Assembly (NCBI RefSeq): GCF_905201705.1
Contig: NZ_CAJKOX010000030.1
Location: 1 to 58,199 of the forward strand
Direction: 5' to 3'
Source: an uncultured Marvinbryantia sp.
GTDB taxonomy: Bacteria > Bacillota > Clostridia > Lachnospirales > Lachnospiraceae
Length of the DNA: 58,199 nt
Under the pieces are notes generated by a model. That model made no database searches. It was not told the DNA's origin and worked only from the letters and a program-made list of their open reading frames with translations. The translations under genes and the position numbers were made by a program. This document shows, piece by piece, positions 51,108-58,199 of this stretch. How positions within the stretch are numbered: the stretch's first letter is position 1; every line of letters begins with the position of its first letter.

Positions 51108-51671
51108 CAGCGGCTCCAGTTCTGTCTGAACATTCTGTGCGATTTTATCAATGTCCAGTCGTTCAATCATACCATTGCTTTTCATTCCTTTATAATACAT
51201 TCTGTTTGCCTGTTTAAAAAGTTTTTTCAGTTTATCATATCCATTTCCTCCGGATACCTTCGTTTTCTTAGGCAAATGGAGAAATGATATTATTCCATCC
51301 AAATCAATCAGAAACCAGTCTTCAATGGAATGCTTTGCCTTTATATGAATAACCTGCTGAGCTCCATTCTCCTTAAAAACAGCTTCTACTTCATCCCATT
51401 CTACCGGCGGCTTGGTAGACAGCTCAAAAACATCAGTATCTCTGCATAATGCAACACTAAATTCACATTTTTTCCCATATTTAGGCTTTATTTCTTTTAT
51501 AAACTTACGAAGTGCAATATTTTTAAATCCTCCAACTCCTCGGACATTTTTGCATTCAATATAAATATCAAATCTCCCATCTGCTCTTTTCTGTCTGGCA
51601 TTCGATATTACACGTTTATAAAACTCGACCTCTGTATCTCCCTCAACAAATAATACAAGGCATTTACTCAT
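51084..51671 (-). CDS. TOPRIM-like nuclease, partner of the AAA ATPase
   Basis: 195 residues from ATG at 51671 (GGAG 10 bases upstream); a GTG at 51680 is less likely. The fold marks are FVEGDTEVEFY (Glu10, Glu14), VALCRDTDVFE (Asp78, Asp80) and SIEDWFLID (Glu117, Asp118), the acidic pattern of TOPRIM/OLD-type nucleases (DUF4276/RloB-like). The start overlaps the ATPase end by 8 bases. Together they match two-gene ATPase-TOPRIM systems such as PARIS, AbiL and RloAB; I cannot tell which. Confidence 0.75.
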   Translation of the reverse strand: MSKCLVLFVEGDTEVEFYKRVISNARQKRADGRFDIYIECKNVRGVGGFKNIALRKFIKEIKPKYGKKCEFSVALCRDTDVFELSTKPPVEWDEVEAVFKENGAQQVIHIKAKHSIEDWFLIDLDGIISFLHLPKKTKVSGGNGYDKLKKLFKQANRMYYKGMKSNGMIERLDIDKIAQNVQTELEPLYKVLGIY

Positions 51672-52950
51672 GTATATCACACTCCAGATACTCTTCCCAG
51701 TTGCTCTCCTCGTCAGCTAACATTGAAAACAGATAGTCTCCTGTGCTCATCTTAAATGCAGCGGCATCCTGCTGCAATAACCGCTGTCCGGATTTCTTAA
51801 ATGAATAAAATCCGGCAATCCCCGGTTTTCTGTTTACACCTACATGTATCCACGAAGGTTCCAAATAGCTCACAACATAAGGGGAGTGACTGGTAATGAT
51901 TACCTTGCAGTCATCCAACAGTTGGCTGATTATCTGCATATAAGACTGGAACAAACTGGGATGCACCGAATTTTCCGGTTCTTCAATAGCAATCAGAGAA
52001 ACATTTCTTTCGTTAGCCAGAATGACCCTCGCCAGAATCATAAATACTCTTTTTGCTCCATCTGACATCATTGCAAAGTTTATCGGATGTGTTAAATTTT
52101 TATCTTTGACAAACAGAACATATATCGCATTTGCTATCATAAAGGGAACATCCGCCGGTAATTTATCACCGCTATCGCGTTCGAATTTATACTGCTCTAC
52201 AATAATATCCTCAACATCCGGGAACAGCTCCTTATATACTTCTTTTAACAGTATAAACTTATCCGGATTTTTCTCCTGCAACTGATATATTACACGCGGA
52301 AGACTTTCTGCATCTACCGCCATATCCTCCAGCCCTTTCCGGATAATCGGGTCGGGCTGATAAAAACTTTTTGCATCCAGATTATTTTCCATATAAAATC
52401 TTATGCTGTTCATTTTTTTTATAATTTCAGCATAAAATATTTCGTCGTAAGCCCGCAGTTTATTTATAACAAGCTCTGTTAATTCAACATTGATTTTGGA
52501 AGAGCATCTGCCGGTTTCAGAGCTTTTGTATAATGCTCTCTGACCCTCCCTGTTAATAAGCTGCGTATATTTTAATCCTCTGTTTTCCGGTCTTATTCTT
52601 AAATATTCAGACACAATATGAGGCTCCGCGCTTTCCCGGCACTTCCAGGCAAATTCATATCCGTACAAAACACGATATTCCATATTATCCAGTTCTGTCA
52701 GAATTTCCATTTCAAATTTATAATTTCTGCCAAACATACAACAGTTAATTGGTATCAGATTCGCATTCGCCATCATGTCCGCCTTGTCTTCTATCGAGGC
52801 TTTCATAAAAGCCAAGCCAAAATCAATGGCTGCAAGTACATTCGATTTTCCAAAATTATTCAGTGCCACCAGCGCCGTAATCTTATCAAAACTAATTTTA
52901 ACATTTGACAGGTTCTTGAAACCATCAATTAAAACTGCCTGTATTTTCAT
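51664..52950 (-). CDS. AAA/OLD-type ATPase, partner of the TOPRIM protein
   Basis: 428 residues from the ATG at 52950, with AAGGGA about 9 bases before. A Walker-A variant ALNNFGKSN (29-37), signature SDGAKRVFM (about 296-304), Walker B LIAIEEPENSVHPS (319-332) and the switch histidine ITSHSPYVV. The long helical insert between A and signature is typical of AAA_15/AAA_21 (OLD-like) proteins. Walker-A has Ala-Leu-Asn-Asn in place of the usual Gly-x-Asn-Gly. Probably a phage-defence or nuclease-activating ATPase. Confidence 0.82.
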   Translation of the reverse strand: MKIQAVLIDGFKNLSNVKISFDKITALVALNNFGKSNVLAAIDFGLAFMKASIEDKADMMANANLIPINCCMFGRNYKFEMEILTELDNMEYRVLYGYEFAWKCRESAEPHIVSEYLRIRPENRGLKYTQLINREGQRALYKSSETGRCSSKINVELTELVINKLRAYDEIFYAEIIKKMNSIRFYMENNLDAKSFYQPDPIIRKGLEDMAVDAESLPRVIYQLQEKNPDKFILLKEVYKELFPDVEDIIVEQYKFERDSGDKLPADVPFMIANAIYVLFVKDKNLTHPINFAMMSDGAKRVFMILARVILANERNVSLIAIEEPENSVHPSLFQSYMQIISQLLDDCKVIITSHSPYVVSYLEPSWIHVGVNRKPGIAGFYSFKKSGQRLLQQDAAAFKMSTGDYLFSMLADEESNWEEYLECDIHE

Positions 52951-53146
52951 ATCGATGCGTCCCTTCTTTCTCTGTATTTGTATCATAGCATTTTTTCATT
53001 TAAATCGCAATATTTAATTTCATTTTATTTGTATTTTTATTTTAAAATATTTATTTTATTTTAGAAACGCAATTATTTATTTCTTTTATTCGACTTATAA
53101 ACAGATAGTCTGCTGATTCGGCAGGGCGAAAGGGATACATATGCCA

Positions 53147-53185
53147 GGAGCCGGAGAATCCGCTGTTATGCGGCTCTCCGGCTCC
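53147..53185 (-). terminator. Strong hairpin downstream of infA
   Basis: GGAGCCGGAGA pairs perfectly with TCTCCGGCTCC (11 bp), with a second CCGC/GCGG stem inside. It lies 31 bases after the infA stop and ends the spc-operon transcript here. No T-run follows, so it could also be a bidirectional boundary. The 52951-53146 gap has AT-rich spacer and no gene. Confidence 0.72.
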
Positions 53186-53215
53186 CTGTCTGTTATCCGT
53201 ATTTGATCGTAACAA

Positions 53216-53434
53216 CTATTTGTCTCTCCAGATGATACGTCCCTTGGACAGATCATACGGGGAGAGTTCAATCGTTACTTTATCTCCCGGAAGGATGCGG
53301 ATGAAATTCATGCGCAGCTTTCCGCTGATATGTGCAAGCACAACGTGCTTATTTTCCAGTTCTACCTTAAACATTGCGTTCGGCAGCTTCTCCAATACAG
53401 TTCCTTCTACTTCAATTACATCTGCTTTCGACAT
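53216..53434 (-). CDS. infA: Translation initiation factor IF-1
   Basis: 72 residues from the ATG at 53434 (AGGAGG 7 bases before); a TTG two codons upstream is not the start. The sequence is the canonical OB-fold: MSKADVIEVEGTVLEKLPNA, the HISGKLRMNFIRILPGDKVTIELSPYDLSKGRI core. It sits after the KOW-domain gene, whose end overlaps it by 23 bases. Normally rpmJ and rpsM follow, but here a terminator does. Confidence 0.97.
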   Translation of the reverse strand: MSKADVIEVEGTVLEKLPNAMFKVELENKHVVLAHISGKLRMNFIRILPGDKVTIELSPYDLSKGRIIWRDK

Positions 53435-53687
53435 TTGCAAACCTCCTGATTACTCGTCTGATATCTTCGTTTTTTATCTCTTTTTCCGGCATACCCGCAA
53501 GCTCCTGCGGGATCGTCCGCATTACCTGGACATGCTTCTTTTTCTTCTTTTTCGGCTTATCCACCGGCTTCAGCCGTCCGTCTGTCAGATAAACATATTC
53601 TTCGTCTGTCCTCATTATGACATAAAGCGTGCCGCTGTCATGCCCGGCGCGCGACCATGCCAGCATTCCTGCCTCAAATCGATCCAT
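53412..53687 (-). CDS. KOW-domain RNA-binding protein
   Basis: 91 residues from the ATG at 53687 (GGAGG 5 bases before). The opening FEAGMLAWSRAGHDSGTLYVIM resembles a KOW/L14e-like strand; a Lys-rich stretch (KPKKKKKKHV) follows, then an acidic helix. It lies between map and infA, a position kept in Clostridia, so it probably acts in ribosome or translation work. Function unproven. Confidence 0.8.
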   Translation of the reverse strand: MDRFEAGMLAWSRAGHDSGTLYVIMRTDEEYVYLTDGRLKPVDKPKKKKKKHVQVMRTIPQELAGMPEKEIKNEDIRRVIRRFANVESRCN

Positions 53688-53794
53688 TCTTACCTCCATG
53701 CCGCAGCTCTTTGCGACTCAGTTCCGGGGCTTCCCGTGTGACACATCTGCACCGGCAGACAAATCCGCCGGATGCGCAGCTCCTCCTGCACGCG

Positions 53795-54553
53795 TTAATC
53801 CGCATGCAGGGTGAGAATCTCCGGCGCACCGTCTGTAATCAGAATCGTGTTTTCATAGTGAGCGGACAGGGAACCGTCCTCTGTGACAACCGTCCAGTCG
53901 TCATCCAGCCAGCACACATCGTAGCGACCGGCGTTGATCATCGGCTCGATAGCAAGCGTCATACCCGCCTGAAGGCGCAGTCCGCGGCGCTTCTGTGCAA
54001 AGTTCGGGATCTGCGGGTCCTCGTGGAGCGCTCTGCCGATACCGTGTCCGACCAGGTCACGCACAACACCGTAGCCGAAGCTCTCCGCATATGCGCCGAT
54101 CGCCCCGGAGATCTCATGCAGATGATGTCCGGCTCTGGCAAACTCGATGCCTTTGAAAAAGCTTTCTTCCGTAACCTTTATCAGCTTCGCCGCTTCCGGG
54201 CTGATCTCTTCGACAGCGTGCGTACGCGCAGCATCAGAATGAAAGCCCTTGTAAATAAGACCGGCGTCCAGGCTTACGATATCGCCCTCTTTTAAGATAT
54301 GTTTTTTGTTCGGAATCCCGTGTACCACCTCGTCGTTGACCGACACGCAGATGGAAGCCGGAAAACCGTTATAATTCAGAAAGTTTGGAATGCAGTCAAG
54401 ACCTCTGATCAGTTCTTCCCCGTAACGGTCGATATCCTTTGTGGAGATTCCCGGCTTTACAAACTCGCCGAGCTTTTTGTGTACGATCTCCAGACGTCTT
54501 CCCGCTTCTCTCATAAGGTCTATTTCTTTTGGAGATTTAATTGTTACTGCCAT
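53795..54553 (-). CDS. map: Methionine aminopeptidase, type I
   Basis: 252 residues. Metal ligands are in SLDAGL, HSDAARTHA, VGHGIG, AIEPMIN and SAHYENT, the standard five. Removes the first methionine from new proteins. It starts 2 bases after the adk stop. The N-terminus IKSPKEIDLMREAGRRL is typical. Confidence 0.97.
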   Translation of the reverse strand: MAVTIKSPKEIDLMREAGRRLEIVHKKLGEFVKPGISTKDIDRYGEELIRGLDCIPNFLNYNGFPASICVSVNDEVVHGIPNKKHILKEGDIVSLDAGLIYKGFHSDAARTHAVEEISPEAAKLIKVTEESFFKGIEFARAGHHLHEISGAIGAYAESFGYGVVRDLVGHGIGRALHEDPQIPNFAQKRRGLRLQAGMTLAIEPMINAGRYDVCWLDDDWTVVTEDGSLSAHYENTILITDGAPEILTLHAD

Positions 54554-54555
54554 GT

Positions 54556-55200
54556 TTACGCTCCTAATATCTGCACAATTGCTTCAAATACACGGTCCAT
54601 TTCCATGGTGCCGTCCACAGTCTTCAAAATACCGGCGTCGCCGTAGAAATCGATCAGCGGCTGTGTCTGCTCATGATATACATTCAGACGCTTCTGTACC
54701 GTCTCCGGCTTGTCGTCGTCTCTCAAAATGAGCTTTTCGCCGCAGGCATCGCAGACGCCCTCCACCTTCGTAGGATTAAACTCCACATGATAGGTCGCGC
54801 CGCAGCCAAGGCATGCTCTTCTTCCGCCCATGCGCTTTACAATGTTTTCATCCGGCACATCGACGTCGATCGCATAATCGAGCCTGTCGCCCTGCTTTGC
54901 CAGCGCTTCCTTCAGGCTCTCCGCCTGCGGGATCGTGCGCGGGAAACCGTCCAGGATATACCCTTTTGCGCAGTCCGGCTGCGCGATGCGGTCCATCAGC
55001 ATGTCGATCACCAGCTCATCCGGCACCAGGAGTCCCTGATCCATAAATTCCTTCGCCTTTTTCCCCAGCTCTGTCTCGCCCTTTACGTTCGCGCGCAGGA
55101 TATCGCCGGTGGAAACGTGCGGGATCTCATACTTTGCCGCAATACGCTTCGCCTGCGTGCCCTTTCCTGCACCCGGGGCGCCCAACATTACAATTTTCAT
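54556..55200 (-). CDS. adk: Adenylate kinase
   Basis: 214 residues. P-loop GAPGAGKGTQ, DGFPRT motif, and the long lid with a zinc site CLGC..CDAC. Interconverts ATP, ADP and AMP. Ribosome site AGAAAGGA precedes. Part of the spc block between secY and map, as in other Firmicutes. Confidence 0.97.
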   Translation of the reverse strand: MKIVMLGAPGAGKGTQAKRIAAKYEIPHVSTGDILRANVKGETELGKKAKEFMDQGLLVPDELVIDMLMDRIAQPDCAKGYILDGFPRTIPQAESLKEALAKQGDRLDYAIDVDVPDENIVKRMGGRRACLGCGATYHVEFNPTKVEGVCDACGEKLILRDDDKPETVQKRLNVYHEQTQPLIDFYGDAGILKTVDGTMEMDRVFEAIVQILGA

Positions 55201-55266
55201 AATCTTTCCTTTCTGCTATAAACACAGTTAGTGCACCGCCTGTCCGAAAACAAACGGTACACTTCC

Positions 55267-56580
55267 TTATTCGCTTAAAAAGCCTTTGTAATTGCGGACT
55301 ACCATCTGCGATTCGATTTGCTTGATCGTTTCAAGGATAACACCTACGATAATGATGATAGATGTTCCGCCGAAGGATACGTAAGCCTTGAACACACCGT
55401 TGAAGAAAATCGGGATCAGAACGACGATCGTCAGACCGACCGCACCGATAAATACGATGTAATTCAGAATCTTATTCAGATAATCAACCGTCGGCTTGCC
55501 CGGACGGATGCCCGGAATGAAACCGCCCTGCTTCTTCATGTTATCCGCAACCTCAATCGGATTGAAGGTGATGGAGGTGTAGAAGTAAGCAAAACCAATG
55601 ATCATCACAACGTAAACAATAAGTCCGATGGAATATACCGGCTGATCGGGATTGAACCAGTTGTTCTGATTCAGCGCCGCAAGAATTTTTCCGCCAACGC
55701 CGTCTGTGGATACGCCCAGTACGGATGCGATCATGCTCGGCATACTGAACAGAGACTGCGCGAAGATAACCGGAATAACGCCAGCCGTGTTTACTTTCAG
55801 CGGGATGAAAGTGGACTGTCCGCCCATCATCTTTCTTCCCTGCATTTTCTTTGCATACTGCACCGGGATACGTCTTACCGCATCACTCAGCACGATAACA
55901 AAGACGATCGTAACCGCGATAACTGCCAGAATAATAAGAGCAGCCAGCGCGCCGCGCGCGATTGTCTTTCCCTTGATAAAGGTCTCATAGAGAGTGGCAA
56001 TATCGCTCGGTACACGCGAAAGGATGTTGATCACAAGGACGATGGAAATACCGTTTCCAACGCCATGCTCTGTGATCCGCTCACCGACCCACATCAGGAA
56101 AGCGGAGCCGGCCGTCCAGGATGCAACCACTGTGATACCCTTGAGAACATTGATATCCGGGATCATGCCGCTTCTGCCGAATGCAACGGTCATTGCGGTC
56201 GCCTCGATCAATGCAAGCGCAACGGTAACGTAACGGGTGATGTTGGTCAGCTTCTTTCTGCCCTCTTCCCCGTCCTTCTGCATCTCCTCCAGCTGCGGGA
56301 TCGCGATCGTCAGCAATTGGATGATGATGGACGATGTAATGTATGGTGTGATATTCAGCGCGAAAATTGACAGTCGCTCAAAGGAACCGCCGGTGAACGC
56401 ACTGAAAAAGTTAAAGGCGCCATCCGTCTGCTGTGCAAAAAACTGCGAGATATAATCGCGGTTGACACCCGGTACCGGAAGCTGTGAACCGAACCGGATG
56501 ACAACGAGCATACCAAACGTATACAGCAGACGTTTGCGGATGTCCTTCACTTTAAACATGTTACGAAGTGTTTCTAACAT
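55267..56580 (-). CDS. secY: Protein translocase subunit SecY
   Basis: 437 residues with ten hydrophobic helices. Starts MLETLRNMFKVKDIRKRLLYTF; plug region PVPGVNRDYI; the large cytoplasmic loops and the tail QIESQMVVRNYKGFLSE fit SecY. It starts on the last base of the rplO stop codon (1-base overlap). The channel for secretion across the cell membrane. Confidence 0.97.
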   Translation of the reverse strand: MLETLRNMFKVKDIRKRLLYTFGMLVVIRFGSQLPVPGVNRDYISQFFAQQTDGAFNFFSAFTGGSFERLSIFALNITPYITSSIIIQLLTIAIPQLEEMQKDGEEGRKKLTNITRYVTVALALIEATAMTVAFGRSGMIPDINVLKGITVVASWTAGSAFLMWVGERITEHGVGNGISIVLVINILSRVPSDIATLYETFIKGKTIARGALAALIILAVIAVTIVFVIVLSDAVRRIPVQYAKKMQGRKMMGGQSTFIPLKVNTAGVIPVIFAQSLFSMPSMIASVLGVSTDGVGGKILAALNQNNWFNPDQPVYSIGLIVYVVMIIGFAYFYTSITFNPIEVADNMKKQGGFIPGIRPGKPTVDYLNKILNYIVFIGAVGLTIVVLIPIFFNGVFKAYVSFGGTSIIIIVGVILETIKQIESQMVVRNYKGFLSE

Positions 56581-57020
56581 TAGATCACCTCTGCTTTTCC
56601 ACCAAGTGCTTCTATTTTAGCTTTTGCGCTTTCACTGAAAGCATTTACCTTAACGTTCAGCTTCTTAGTAAGTTCCCCGTTTCCAAGTACCTTAACGCCG
56701 TCCTTTGCGCTCTTGATAACGCCTGCCTCGATCAGAGTCTCGATCGTTACTTCGGTATCGTTATCAAATTTCTCCAGATCGCTCACGTTGATTGCTTCGA
56801 TATCCAGAGTATTTCTGTTTGTGAAGCCTCTCTTCGGGATACGTCTGTATAACGGCATCTGACCGCCCTCGAAGCCCGGTCTCGGTGCTCCGGAACGAGC
56901 CTTCTGACCTTTATGTCCCTTACCAGCCGTCTTGCCGTTTCCTGAACCATGTCCGCGGCCTCTTCTGAAATTATCGCTCTGTCTGGAACCCTCTGCCGGT
57001 TTTAAGTTTGATAAATCCAT
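56580..57020 (-). CDS. rplO: 50S ribosomal protein L15
   Basis: 146 residues. MDLSNLKPAEGSRQ at the start, then the glycine-rich RGRGHGSGNGKTAGKGHKGQ and FEGGQMPLYRRIPKRGF motifs. AGGAGG is 7 bases before this ATG; another ATG at 57023 is 3 bases nearer. Overlaps secY by one base. Confidence 0.96.
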   Translation of the reverse strand: MDLSNLKPAEGSRQSDNFRRGRGHGSGNGKTAGKGHKGQKARSGAPRPGFEGGQMPLYRRIPKRGFTNRNTLDIEAINVSDLEKFDNDTEVTIETLIEAGVIKSAKDGVKVLGNGELTKKLNVKVNAFSESAKAKIEALGGKAEVI

Positions 57021-57040
57021 CATGGCACCTCCTTATTCGA

Positions 57041-57223
57041 TTAGATTTCTTCTACTTTTACTAAATGCTGTACCTGCTTTACCATGCCCATCGTAGCTGC
57101 GTTGTTCGGAAGCTCAACAGATTTGTTCAGTTTTTTCAGACCAAGCGCCGCTACCGTTGCACGATGTTTCGGGATTGCACCGATTGTAGATTTTACTAAG
57201 GTTACTTTTACTTTATCTGCCAT
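57041..57223 (-). CDS. rpmD: 50S ribosomal protein L30
   Basis: 60 residues: VKVTLVKSTIGAIPKHRATV, LGLKKLNKSVELPNN and a C-terminal VQHLVKVEE. Full length for a bacterial L30. Follows rpsE with a 12-base gap. Confidence 0.96.
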   Translation of the reverse strand: MADKVKVTLVKSTIGAIPKHRATVAALGLKKLNKSVELPNNAATMGMVKQVQHLVKVEEI

Positions 57224-57235
57224 TTTCTAATCCTC

Positions 57236-57745
57236 CTATGCGCGCACTTCTTCTACCGCTTTTCCGCGCAGTCTTGCAACTTCCTCCGGGGATTTCAGCT
57301 GTTTTAAACCTTCCAGTGTAGCAAGAACGACGTTCTGCTTGTTTCTGGAGCCGAGGGATTTTGTACGGATATTGCGGATGCCTGCCATCTCCAGTACGTT
57401 ACGTGCCGGACCGCCTGCGATAACACCGGTACCTTCCGGAGCTCTCTTGAGAACTACGTGGGAACCGCCGAATTTTCCTTCGAAGTCGTGCGGGATACTT
57501 GCATTGTCATCCAGCGCAACATTGATCAGATTCTTAGCAGCGTCTTCTTTTCCTTTACGGATTGCTTCCGGAATTTCTTTTGCCTTTCCTAAACCTGCAC
57601 CAACATGGCCATTTCCATCGCCTACAACTACGAGAGCTGTGAACTTCATGTTCTTACCGCCCTTAACAACCTTGGTAACACGCTTAATAGACACTACTTT
57701 TTCATTTAATTCTAACGAATTAGCATCAATAATTTCACGTTTCAT
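57236..57745 (-). CDS. rpsE: 30S ribosomal protein S5
   Basis: 169 residues. N-terminal double-stranded RNA-binding part KRVTKVVKGGKNMKFTALV and GNGHVGAGLGKAKEIPEAI, then IPHDFEGKFGGSHVVLKRAPEGTGV and GIRNIRTKSLGSRN. Follows rplR. Confidence 0.97.
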   Translation of the reverse strand: MKREIIDANSLELNEKVVSIKRVTKVVKGGKNMKFTALVVVGDGNGHVGAGLGKAKEIPEAIRKGKEDAAKNLINVALDDNASIPHDFEGKFGGSHVVLKRAPEGTGVIAGGPARNVLEMAGIRNIRTKSLGSRNKQNVVLATLEGLKQLKSPEEVARLRGKAVEEVRA

Positions 57746-57756
57746 GTGTCTACCTC

Positions 57757-58125
57757 CTAAAATTCCAGACCAGCTTCTCTTGCTGCATCTGCTAATGCCT
57801 GAATTTTACCCTGATATATGAAGCCGCCTCTGTCAAAGACAACGTTCTTGATACCTTTTTCAAGGGCTCTCTCGGCAATTACTTTTCCTAAATATGCTGC
57901 TGCATCAACGTTGTTGGTCTTCTCCAGCTCTGCGCTTACTTCCTTCTGAAGCGTGCTTGCAGAAACAAGAGTGTGTCCTACGGAATCGTCAATAATTTGA
58001 GCATACATATGATTATTGCTTCTAAACACTGCCAGACGCGGTCTTTCTGCAGTTCCTGCAAAACGATGGCGAAGTCTTCTGTGCTTATTTTCACGAACTT
58101 TTGTTCTGGATTCTTTTCTAACCAT
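57757..58125 (-). CDS. rplR: 50S ribosomal protein L18
   Basis: 122 residues. N-terminal basic region ESRTKVRENKHRRLRHR, GTAERPRLAVFRSNNHMYAQIIDD and FDRGGFIYQGKIQALADAAREAGLEF. Follows the end of rplF. Confidence 0.97.
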   Translation of the reverse strand: MVRKESRTKVRENKHRRLRHRFAGTAERPRLAVFRSNNHMYAQIIDDSVGHTLVSASTLQKEVSAELEKTNNVDAAAYLGKVIAERALEKGIKNVVFDRGGFIYQGKIQALADAAREAGLEF

Positions 58126-58142
58126 TTTTACACTCTCCTTAT

Positions 58143-58199
58143 TTATTTCTTACCAGTCTTACCAACTTTACGTCTGATCACTTCATCAGCATACTTGAT
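58143..58199 (-). CDS. rplF: 50S ribosomal protein L6, C-terminal end (partial)
   Basis: Only the last 18 codons and the stop lie in the window; they read IKYADEVIRRKVGKTGKK, the typical L6 ending. The gene continues past 58199. Consistent with spc operon order (S8-L6-L18-S5). Confidence 0.88.
   Translation of the reverse strand: MKYADEVIRRKVGKTGKK

Noticed and set aside
55318..56370. 350-codon frame opposite secY
   Set aside because: Shadow of secY.
1..58199. Complete insertion sequence or prophage
   Set aside because: No transposase, integrase or phage structural gene was recognised in any frame.

Overview
The window looks like the chromosome of an anaerobic Firmicute of the Clostridia, most probably Lachnospiraceae. 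The signs are low-GC-type promoters and strong AGGAGG ribosome sites, a T-box leader before valS, a CIRCE operator before hsp20, the rapZ-whiA-Crh cluster, AddAB recombinase, and a spc ribosomal operon with a KOW-domain gene between map and infA. The family assignment is inferred from gene content; no 16S rRNA or tRNA gene was seen.

Layout. 1-250 holds a probable structured non-coding RNA ahead of aroE (250-1107). A Phd/RelE-type toxin-antitoxin pair follows (1287-1851), then a divergent MurE-like ligase (minus strand). 3591-6721 is a two-component system co-transcribed with a membrane-anchored protein of unknown function. A second RelE-type pair (6903-7398) comes next. 7537-11288 is a regulator/kinase pair plus a two-gene ABC exporter, apparently two transcription units split by a terminator.

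11457-24832 is a carbohydrate utilisation locus: a divergent AraC regulator and a six-gene minus-strand operon encoding a GPH-type sugar:cation symporter and GH3, GH39, GH2, GH78 and GH43 enzymes. None of the enzymes has an export signal, so the picture is import of an oligosaccharide or plant glycoside and stepwise trimming (glucose, xylose, galactose, rhamnose) in the cytoplasm.

24914-27293 is a compact operon with its own promoter and a perfect 16-bp palindromic operator. It encodes an alpha/beta hydrolase and two tandem proteins resembling the ATC hydrolase family; its role is unknown. Next come hsp20 under a CIRCE element, a secreted protein of unknown function, and a third two-component system (28053-31586).

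31777-48416 is a long same-strand block: valS (with T-box), addB, addA, a GtrA-YfhO fusion, murB, rapZ, whiA and an HPr paralogue whose phospho-histidine is replaced by glutamate (Crh-like). 48430-53100 is an AT-rich accessory segment with an antitoxin/GNAT-like toxin pair, an AraC regulator opposite a maltose-type O-acetyltransferase, and an AAA-ATPase plus TOPRIM pair that resembles known phage-defence modules. It lies directly beyond infA, where rpmJ-rpsM would normally continue. 53216-58199 is the 3' half of the spc operon (infA, KOW protein, map, adk, secY, rplO, rpmD, rpsE, rplR, end of rplF), all on the minus strand.
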